This document shows, in pieces, positions 28,302-38,653 of a DNA stretch of 38,653 nucleotides. Each line of letters starts with the position of its first letter. Position 1 is the stretch's first letter. Both the position numbers and the translations under genes were made by a program. Under the pieces are notes generated by a model that saw only the letters and a program-made list of their open reading frames with translations, was not told the origin of the DNA and made no database searches. Source of the stretch: Gammaproteobacteria bacterium (GTDB lineage Bacteria; Pseudomonadota; Gammaproteobacteria; Steroidobacterales; Steroidobacteraceae); assembly GCA_020029545.1 (NCBI GenBank), contig JAIBJL010000002.1:1-38653 (forward strand), written 5' to 3'.

Positions 28302-28907
28302 ATGAGGACAGGGTTGCATTGTCCATTCGCTTTATCGCTGACGCTGGTCTCATGGGGCGCGCAGGCGCTGGAGATCGAACGCGCTGAGGCGCGCTTTGCC
28401 GAGAAGCGCTTTTCCTTCGAGCTCATCGCCACGCTCGATGCGCCGATCGATCGCATCGACGCCGTGTTGAAAGACTACGCGAGCTACCCGGCGCTCGATG
28501 CCCGGATACTGGAGTCGCGCGTGCTGGAACGGCCTGCTCCGGGGGAAGTGATGCTGTTCACTGCGCTGCGTGCCTGCCTCGGTCCGTTCTGCCGCAGCGT
28601 CAAGCGAGTCGAGCGCGTGCAGGAGCAGGTGCATGAGCTGCACGCATCGACACTGCCCGAACAAAGCGATATCACCTACGGCGAAACGTTCACGCAACTC
28701 AGCAATGCGGGTCAACGCACTCGCCTCATCTACCGCACGACAGTGTCGCCGGATTTGTGGATACCTCGGTTCGTCGGCCGCCGACTGATGCTCAATACCC
28801 TGCGCGATGCAACGCTGAACGTGTTCGGTAACATCGAGAAGCGTGCTGCTGAAGTGCCGCAAGAGATCGTTGTTCCGCCGAGCGAAGCAGCGGCGCTGCC
28901 GCCCTAG
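28302..28907 (+). CDS. Secreted SRPBCC/START-like protein
   Basis: 201 aa. An N-terminal signal peptide (about residues 1-22, ending GAQA) is followed by a helix-grip type pattern: FELIATLDAPIDRIDAVLKDYASYPAL, a strand-rich middle and a long final amphipathic helix near GRRLMLNTLRDATLNVFGNIEKRA. This fits the polyketide-cyclase/START superfamily, which binds hydrophobic ligands in a central cavity. Export makes it a candidate periplasmic lipid- or hydrophobe-binding protein. It starts 9 nt after the AsmA-family gene, consistent with a shared role at the envelope. The superfamily call is from fold pattern only; the ligand is unknown. Confidence 0.7.
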   Translation: MRTGLHCPFALSLTLVSWGAQALEIERAEARFAEKRFSFELIATLDAPIDRIDAVLKDYASYPALDARILESRVLERPAPGEVMLFTALRACLGPFCRSVKRVERVQEQVHELHASTLPEQSDITYGETFTQLSNAGQRTRLIYRTTVSPDLWIPRFVGRRLMLNTLRDATLNVFGNIEKRAAEVPQEIVVPPSEAAALPP

Positions 28908-28949
28908 TATGAAACGACCCATCGGACTCCCTGTCACGAGGGTCGTGGA

Positions 28950-28979
28950 GCCGAGCAAAAAGTGTGATTTTTGCTCAGC
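28950..28979. terminator. Hairpin with A/T-rich stem, probable terminator
   Basis: GAGCAAAAA-GTGTGA-TTTTTGCTC is a perfect 9-bp stem with a 6-nt loop (28953-28976), extendable with AGC/GCT beyond one mismatch. It lies about 45 nt after the SRPBCC gene stop, and five U residues fall in the 3' arm. It probably ends the AsmA-SRPBCC transcript and could work in both directions. The rest of the gap up to mutY (28980-29173) shows no gene. Confidence 0.6.
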
Positions 28980-29173
28980 TCTCGCCGCGTGCGCGGCGGG
29001 CACATCCATGTGCCTGGGTGGCACTCGATGGGATACGTTTCATGCTTCGGGGTTGTGCGCAGCGCCATGGAAAACTGGCTACTTTCATTCATTCGACCTG
29101 CCGCTGCAGTCGACCGTCTGCTGAGCAAGGGAAAGCATCGCGCGGCGCCAGCGCCGGACGTTACACTGACGGT

Positions 29174-30256
29174 GTGAACACCTCATATGAATTGCACTTT
29201 ACCGTGCCCTTGCTCGAATGGTTCGTGCACCATGGTCGCAAGCATCTGCCCTGGCAGCGCGACCTGACGCCGTATCGTGTGTGGGTTTCGGAGATCATGT
29301 TGCAGCAGACGCAGGTCGCGACCGTGATTCCCTATTACGATCGGTTCATGGCGCGATTTCCGGAGGTGCAGGCATTGGCCGCCGCGCCCATCGATGAAGT
29401 GCTGCATCTATGGACCGGACTGGGCTACTACGCACGAGGTCGCAACCTGCATCGCGCGGCGCAGCAGATCGTGCGCGACTACGCGGGCGTGTTTCCCGAC
29501 ACGCTGGCCGCCGTGCAATCACTGCCGGGTATCGGCCGCTCGACGGCAGGCGCGATCCTCGCCATTTCCATGTCGCAGCGACATCCGATTCTCGATGGCA
29601 ACGTCAAGCGCGTACTGACGCGCTATTTCGGTGTGGCGGGGTTCCCCGGCGAGGCGGAGATCGAACGGCAGTTGTGGGCACTGGCAGATGCCTGTACACC
29701 GGCGCAGCACGCGGGCAACTACACGCAGGCGATCATGGACCTGGGGGCGACAGTCTGCGTGCGCTCGCGTCCCCTGTGCGCTGCTTGTCCGGTAGCCGCA
29801 AGCTGCATGGCGCGGCGCCAGGGCCGGCAAAGCGAATTGCCGACGCGCAGGCCGCGGAAGGATCGGCCGTTGCGCGAAGCCTTCGCGGTCATGCTGCTGC
29901 GGGATGACGGCAAAGTCCTGCTGGAGAAGCGTCCACCGACGGGTCTGTGGGGCGGACTGTGGGCCTTTCCACAATTCGACGCGCACGCATTGGCGTCGCA
30001 GTGGCTCTCCGATCGTTATGGGAGCGTTGCGCCGACGCGCTGCGAAACCTATGTCCATGGCTTCACGCACTTCGATCTGCATTTGCAGCCCCTGCTGGTC
30101 CCCGTGACTGCAACTCCGCGGGGTGTGCAGGACGACCCTCGGCATCTCTGGTATGACCCGCAGCAGCCTTCGAAAATCGGATTGACCAAGCCGGTCGTCG
30201 AGCTGATTCGTCGACTGGTACTGGCAGCCACCGACGCACAGCCGTCGTTGCTTTGA
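29174..30256 (+). CDS. mutY: Adenine DNA glycosylase MutY
   Basis: Base-excision repair enzyme removing adenine mispaired with 8-oxoguanine. It is 360 aa, close to the usual 350. The HhH-GPD domain has the catalytic glutamate in SEIMLQQTQVAT (E40), LPGIGRSTAGAIL and the catalytic aspartate in ILDGNVKRVLTR (D141). The [4Fe-4S] cysteines C195, C202, C205 and C211 keep the family spacing C-x6-C-x2-C-x5-C. A C-terminal NUDIX-like domain (RPPTGLWGGLWAFPQF) recognises 8-oxoG. GTG 29174 is chosen because it gives the normal N-terminus (ELHFTVPLLEWF) and upstream residues are unrelated; its Shine-Dalgarno is weak. yggX follows, as in many gammaproteobacteria. Confidence 0.95.
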   Translation: MNTSYELHFTVPLLEWFVHHGRKHLPWQRDLTPYRVWVSEIMLQQTQVATVIPYYDRFMARFPEVQALAAAPIDEVLHLWTGLGYYARGRNLHRAAQQIVRDYAGVFPDTLAAVQSLPGIGRSTAGAILAISMSQRHPILDGNVKRVLTRYFGVAGFPGEAEIERQLWALADACTPAQHAGNYTQAIMDLGATVCVRSRPLCAACPVAASCMARRQGRQSELPTRRPRKDRPLREAFAVMLLRDDGKVLLEKRPPTGLWGGLWAFPQFDAHALASQWLSDRYGSVAPTRCETYVHGFTHFDLHLQPLLVPVTATPRGVQDDPRHLWYDPQQPSKIGLTKPVVELIRRLVLAATDAQPSLL

Positions 30257-30381
30257 GAACGGATAGCGGCAGTGAACCGTGCGATTTCGAAAGGTACACT
30301 GAGGGCATCGGCCCGGCGCGAGTCGGTCAACGCTTCCTGACCCATCCCCCGACCGTTTGACAACCACAGGACAGCACCTCC

Positions 30382-30654
30382 ATGACCCGAATCGTCAAAT
30401 GCGTTCTTCTCGGTACCGAGGCGGAAGGGCTAGACCGTCCGCCCTATCCCGGCGAACTCGGCCAGCGCATTTTTGAACAGGCGTCGAAGGAAGCCTGGCA
30501 GCGGTGGCTCAAGCATCAGACCATGCTCATGAACGAATATCGCCTGTCGCCGATCGATCCCAAGGCGCGGAAATTTCTGGTGGCGGAAATGGAGAAGTTT
30601 TTCTTCGGCGGCGGTTCCGCAGCGCCACAGGAATATGTGCCGAAAGGGGAGTAA
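30382..30654 (+). CDS. yggX: Fe(2+)-trafficking protein YggX
   Basis: 90-aa cytoplasmic protein of the YggX family, tied to iron handling and protection of Fe-S clusters from oxidative damage. Family markers are visible: [23 protein letters not shown] near the N-terminus (including the conserved cysteine C7), [32 protein letters not shown] and a glycine-rich end. It lies 125 nt after mutY on the same strand, a conserved neighbour pair that makes sense because MutY carries an Fe-S cluster. A GGACAG site lies about 10 nt before the ATG. Confidence 0.96.
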   Translation: MTRIVKCVLLGTEAEGLDRPPYPGELGQRIFEQASKEAWQRWLKHQTMLMNEYRLSPIDPKARKFLVAEMEKFFFGGGSAAPQEYVPKGE

Positions 30655-30660
30655 ATCCGG

Positions 30661-30804
30661 AAGTGATTGGTGAGTCGTGAATGGTCAGAGGACTGTTTTC
30701 ATGTTCTCGGCGGTGCTTCTCAGGATCGTTTCATGAGAATGCTCCATCGGCTGCAGCCGACCCGAACGATGAAAGTTGCCTTTCTTACCACTCACCACTC
30801 ACTT
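30661..30804. repeat. Composite inverted repeat between convergent genes
   Basis: Outer arms 30661-30675 (AAGTGATTGGTGAGT) and 30790-30804 pair at 14 of 15 positions across about 114 nt. Inside lie smaller hairpins, including CGGCTGCAGCCG (about 30749-30760) and TTCTCA/TGAGAA. It fills the gap between the yggX stop and the stop of the large kinase on the other strand. A bidirectional terminator or a REP/MITE-like repeat are both possible. Confidence 0.55.
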
Positions 30805-30809
30805 TCTTA

Positions 30810-34727
<3,918 letters not shown>

Positions 34728-35099
34728 CTGAACTTCATCGCAAGTTTCTGCATCGCATCATGCTTCACCCACCTCACTGACCCGTTCCTCACGGGCCAGT
34801 TGCTTCGCGGTAGTCGGCGGGGCGCGCAAACACTCGTTGTTCGGCCGACCTGAACCTGCGCCAGCTTATGAAATATCGCGATCCCGGCGGCGAAAGCGTG
34901 ACGGGGTTCAAATCCCCGATGCCGGCGACTGCATCATTCCCTGGAAATCGGAGGTAGTGCGCACGTTGTCAGCACAACAGCTGCAAGTGAATACGCGGTA
35001 GCCAGGACGCGGGTTGCGCGTCGGGCCTGTCGTCCAACGGCTGACCGAAGGCCGTCCGCTATGACGGTCGATCACGCAGGGTTGCGCGGCTGACGTCAG
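34728..35099. other. Intergenic region between egtD and the large kinase
   Basis: This 372-nt gap has no credible gene. Visible structure: a tRNA T-arm-like hairpin CGGGGTTCAAATCCCCG (34902-34918) without the rest of a tRNA; GACCG/CGGTC arms near 35043-35069; and a perfect palindrome GCTGACGTCAGC (35089-35100) touching the egtD stop codon, possibly part of a transcript end. It should also hold the kinase promoter, which I cannot pinpoint. Confidence 0.45.
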
Positions 35100-36071
35100 C
35101 TACTGGATGCCGCGCGGTTCGAGCAACTGCACGCTGAACTGACGTTCGGCGTCGGTCCACACGCGGACCACAGCGAGATCCGCCTCGGCGGCCAGGTCGG
35201 CAAACCCTTCCAGAGTGTACTTGTGGCAGCACTCGGTCCGCAGGTGCTCATTGCGGCCGATGGCCACTTCCTCATCGCCCAGATGCACGATCTGATCGCG
35301 CTTACTGACCAGATGCATTTCAATGCGGTTCTGCTCTTCGACCCATAAGGCGCGGTGCTCGAACGCCGTGAGATCGAAATCCGCGCCGAGCTCGCGATTC
35401 ATATGGCGCAGTGCATTGAGGTTGAAGCGCGCGGTGATACCGGCCGCATCGTCATAGGCGCGTTCCAGCACGCGCGGATCTTTTTTCAGGTCGATGCCGA
35501 TCAGCACGGCGCCACGCCGACCGATGATCGTGCGCATGCCGCCGAGCACGCGCACTGCCTGTGGGCGCTCGAAGTTGCCAAGCGTCGAGCCGGGAAAATA
35601 GACGACGCGACGCTGCGCGGCCGCAATCTGCGTCGGCAGGTCGAACGGCTGCGTGAAGTCCGCGACCACGGGAATGATCTGCAGCGCCGGATAGTCTCGT
35701 GCCAGCGAACCGGCAGCTTCCAACAGATAGTCGCGCGAGATGTCGATGGGCACATAGCTCGCCAGATCCTGCAGCTTGTCGAGCAGCAGGCGGGTCTTCA
35801 GGCTGCTGCCGCTGCCATATTCAATGAGGGCTACGCGCGGTCCGAGCGCCTGCGCCATTTCGGCGCTATGGTCCTGCATGATCTGCATTTCAGTTCGCGT
35901 GACGTAGTACTCCGGCAGTTCGCAGATGGAGTCGAACAACGTCGAGCCGAGTTCGTCGTAAAACCAAACCGGAGACAATTGCTTCGGCGTGCGGCGCAAT
36001 CCGGCTAACGCGCTGTTCGTCAATTCATCCGCTTGGGCGGGGGCAGCGACGCTTGCTGGAAGCTTCGACAT
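35100..36071 (-). CDS. egtD: L-histidine N-alpha-methyltransferase EgtD
   Basis: SAM-dependent enzyme that trimethylates histidine to hercynine, the first step of ergothioneine synthesis. It is 323 aa from ATG 36071, the family's usual length. Characteristic stretches are SPVWFYDELGSTLFDSICELPEYYVTRTE (cut short of full here), the SAM-binding IEYGSGSSLKTRLLLD, YVPIDISRDYLL, YFPGSTLGNF, GIDLKKDPRVLERAYDDAAGITARFN and WTDAERQFSVQLL near the end. The track ORF extends to 36725 through the egtB gene and is rejected; AGGAAAC lies 6 nt before the chosen ATG. egtB ends 46 nt upstream on the same strand, forming an egtB-egtD operon. Confidence 0.95.
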   Translation of the reverse strand: MSKLPASVAAPAQADELTNSALAGLRRTPKQLSPVWFYDELGSTLFDSICELPEYYVTRTEMQIMQDHSAEMAQALGPRVALIEYGSGSSLKTRLLLDKLQDLASYVPIDISRDYLLEAAGSLARDYPALQIIPVVADFTQPFDLPTQIAAAQRRVVYFPGSTLGNFERPQAVRVLGGMRTIIGRRGAVLIGIDLKKDPRVLERAYDDAAGITARFNLNALRHMNRELGADFDLTAFEHRALWVEEQNRIEMHLVSKRDQIVHLGDEEVAIGRNEHLRTECCHKYTLEGFADLAAEADLAVVRVWTDAERQFSVQLLEPRGIQ

Positions 36072-36090
36072 GAGCGTTTCCTGAAGTGCG

Positions 36091-36112
36091 GACGATGGAA
36101 AGACGATGGAAA
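36091..36112. repeat. 11-bp tandem duplication between egtB and egtD
   Basis: GACGATGGAAA is repeated twice without a gap (36091-36101, 36102-36112), filling half of the 46-nt spacer just after the egtB stop. It is probably a slippage duplication. It sits 20 nt ahead of the egtD start. Confidence 0.7.
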
Positions 36113-36117
36113 GGCAG

Positions 36118-37389
<1,272 letters not shown>

Positions 37390-37926
37390 CAATCGATCCT
37401 CTGAACTGTCTCGTGTGGTTGTCTGTCAGGCAGTGAATCCTGAACGCCCGACAGACGTAAAAGTTGCACGACTATGACCGGTTCGTCACCGGATGCAGAC
37501 CTGCACCTGACCACCACCCATGTGAGGTCGGAAGTGCGCAGCTGCAAGGCAGCTTATCGCAGCCAAGTGGCAATGCCATGTCCTTGTACCTCACCGGCTG
37601 TGTTTGTCCGTTGCCTGGGATCGGAATGCTGGGCGCCGGGTCCGTGGCATGCGCCCGGGCGTGCGGGTGCGCCAAGGTCAATAAATAAAGTAAATTCAAT
37701 ACGCTACAAGAAGACACCCACCGCGGCCCCGTAACATGTACTCGCTTCCCAGCATCCCCTTTGACGAAGCCGCCGCCGCTTGATGTCTGTGGGAAACGAT
37801 CCGCTCCAGACCGCCCCGAACGCCCTCATTCTCCTTGACGCGTCGGCTGCCGCACCGGTCTAATACGCGCCCTCGCAGGACAGAGCCCTCTCAAGGCTTG
37901 ACACACGTCCTCGTCTTCCCGCGCAT
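37390..37926. other. Intergenic region between egtB and tRNA-Phe
   Basis: This 537-nt region has no convincing gene; the small ORFs here lack ribosome binding sites and known motifs. It includes an AT-rich patch around 37676-37712 unlike the rest, and the tRNA promoter near 37835-37864. The egtB promoter must lie in its left part but I see no clear boxes. Confidence 0.5.
37835..37864 (+). promoter_or_regulatory. Probable sigma-70 promoter of the tRNA-Phe gene
   Basis: TTGACG (37835-37840), an 18-nt spacer and TCTAAT (37859-37864) are followed by a GC-rich discriminator (ACGCGCCC), as expected for stable-RNA promoters under stringent control. Transcription would begin near 37871, leaving a leader of about 55 nt for processing. 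A nearer TTGACA (37898) has no -10 because the tRNA begins too soon. Confidence 0.55.
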
Positions 37927-38002
<76 letters not shown>

Positions 38003-38050
38003 TTTAAATCAATAAGTTGCATTCCGACAGGCGGCCCTGTATGACTGCCC

Positions 38051-38070
38051 TGTTTCCATTTTGTTTCCAT
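38051..38070. repeat. Paired 9-bp direct repeat downstream of tRNA-Phe
   Basis: TGTTTCCAT occurs at 38051-38059 and 38062-38070, an 11-bp period, 49 nt after the tRNA. Phased short repeats beside a tRNA 3' end can be integrase arm sites, but no integrase is in view. A small hairpin CGTCC-AGTC-GGACG (38072-38085) follows and may help end the tRNA transcript. Confidence 0.4.
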
Positions 38071-38240
38071 CCGTCCAGTCGGACGTTTAGGGGGAGGCGA
38101 CTTTCACTGCATCTGTGGTTGTGGATGCCGGACACGACAGCTAGGGTTACGGCTGACCTCAACTTGCAAGTCTTCTGCTATCGTCCCTAAGAACAAGCAA
38201 TGCCGCGAACAAAAAACATAGGCTGGCTGGATGGCTCGTT

Positions 38241-38653
38241 GTGGAGAAATCTGTAACTGATAACAAGCCCTTTCGGGTCTTGTGCTTGGACGGGGGAGGT
38301 ATGCGCGGCGTTTACCAAGCCAGCTATCTCGCTACCTACGCCCATCGCGTAGCGGCAGCTAGAGGAGCCACCGCCGAACTCGACATCGGAACCGGATTCG
38401 ACCTGATTGTCGGCACGAGCACTGGCAGCATTGTGGCCAGCGCGCTCGCTATGGGCATCCCGCTCAAGGAAGTGCAGCAGCTATACGCGGAGTATGGGCA
38501 CAAAATCTTTCCATACCAGCAGCTCCGATCTTGGCCGATCATCGGTAACTACATCATCCGCAACTTCGGAATTGGACTTCGAAAGGGTGAAACCTCATTA
38601 CGGAGGGCGCTGACAAGCAAGTTCGGGACAACAACAATCGCCGAGGTTCATAG
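38241..38653 (+). CDS. Patatin-like phospholipase, 3' end cut by window edge
   Basis: The first 137 codons run to the window edge without a stop, so the ORF track misses this frame. The start FRVLCLDGGGMRGVYQASYLATY carries the patatin oxyanion-hole motif DGGGxRG (about residues 16-22), and FDLIVGTSTGSIVASALAMG carries the nucleophile elbow GxSxG with the catalytic serine. The catalytic aspartate of the Ser-Asp dyad would lie beyond the edge. GTG 38241 is the likely start, with only a weak GGATGG site upstream. Patatin enzymes release fatty acids from membrane lipids; in bacteria they serve in lipid turnover, virulence or as effectors of antiphage systems such as CBASS (CapV). Base composition is lower in GC than upstream genes, and it follows tRNA-Phe, suggesting an island gene. 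Confidence 0.85.
   Translation, partial: MEKSVTDNKPFRVLCLDGGGMRGVYQASYLATYAHRVAAARGATAELDIGTGFDLIVGTSTGSIVASALAMGIPLKEVQQLYAEYGHKIFPYQQLRSWPIIGNYIIRNFGIGLRKGETSLRRALTSKFGTTTIAEVH

Noticed and set aside
37898-37903. TTGACA as the -35 box of the tRNA gene
   Set aside because: A 17-nt spacer would place the -10 at the tRNA 5' end, and no TATAAT-like box is there. The pair at 37835/37859 fits better.

Overview
The window is GC-rich, densely coded chromosomal DNA. Its gene content (mutY next to yggX, an AsmA-type protein, an ergothioneine pair, many PAS-rich two-component kinases) points to a gammaproteobacterium with a large signalling repertoire, possibly of the Steroidobacter/Nevskia/Xanthomonas-like branch. 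The phylum is a fair inference; the finer placement is a guess.

Layout. (a) 1-1320, minus: a 3'-truncated glpD running off the left edge and absent from the ORF track. (b) 1547-3420: a spermidine-synthase-like membrane gene split by an internal deletion plus frameshift, followed by a small secreted protein of unknown function (3571-4257). A long imperfect palindrome then separates it from a minus-strand aldehyde dehydrogenase. (c) 6153-19898: a signalling block of hybrid kinase + REC-EAL pair, REC-PAS-NarL-type kinase (minus), LuxR regulator, PAS-NarL-type kinase, LuxR regulator, second hybrid kinase + REC-EAL pair, and REC-GGDEF cyclase. The block looks like a duplicated set: each hybrid kinase overlaps its REC-EAL partner by 11-14 nt, and there are two NarL-type kinases and two LuxR regulators. 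(d) 19972-25842, minus: a 1956-residue hybrid kinase with nine PAS-like repeats. (e) 26109-30654, plus: AsmA-family protein, secreted SRPBCC/START-like protein, mutY and yggX. (f) 30810-34727, minus: a second large hybrid kinase, clearly paralogous to the C-terminal half of the nine-PAS kinase. (g) 35100-37389, minus: egtB-egtD for ergothioneine. (h) 37927-38002: tRNA-Phe, followed by lower-GC DNA and the 5' part of a patatin-like phospholipase cut by the right edge. This looks like the start of a tRNA-associated island.

How the genes may work together. The central block holds one diguanylate cyclase with intact catalytic and inhibitory-site motifs and two EAL phosphodiesterases, all with phosphorylatable receiver domains. 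They sit beside two CckA-like hybrid kinases that could phosphorylate them, and two NarL/LuxR pairs that would give transcriptional output. The simplest reading is a locally duplicated sensory network that sets c-di-GMP level and gene expression together, fed by many cytoplasmic PAS sensors. Domain calls come from visible motifs; the wiring is inference. Most long ORFs on the opposite strand of these genes are high-GC shadows and are left out.
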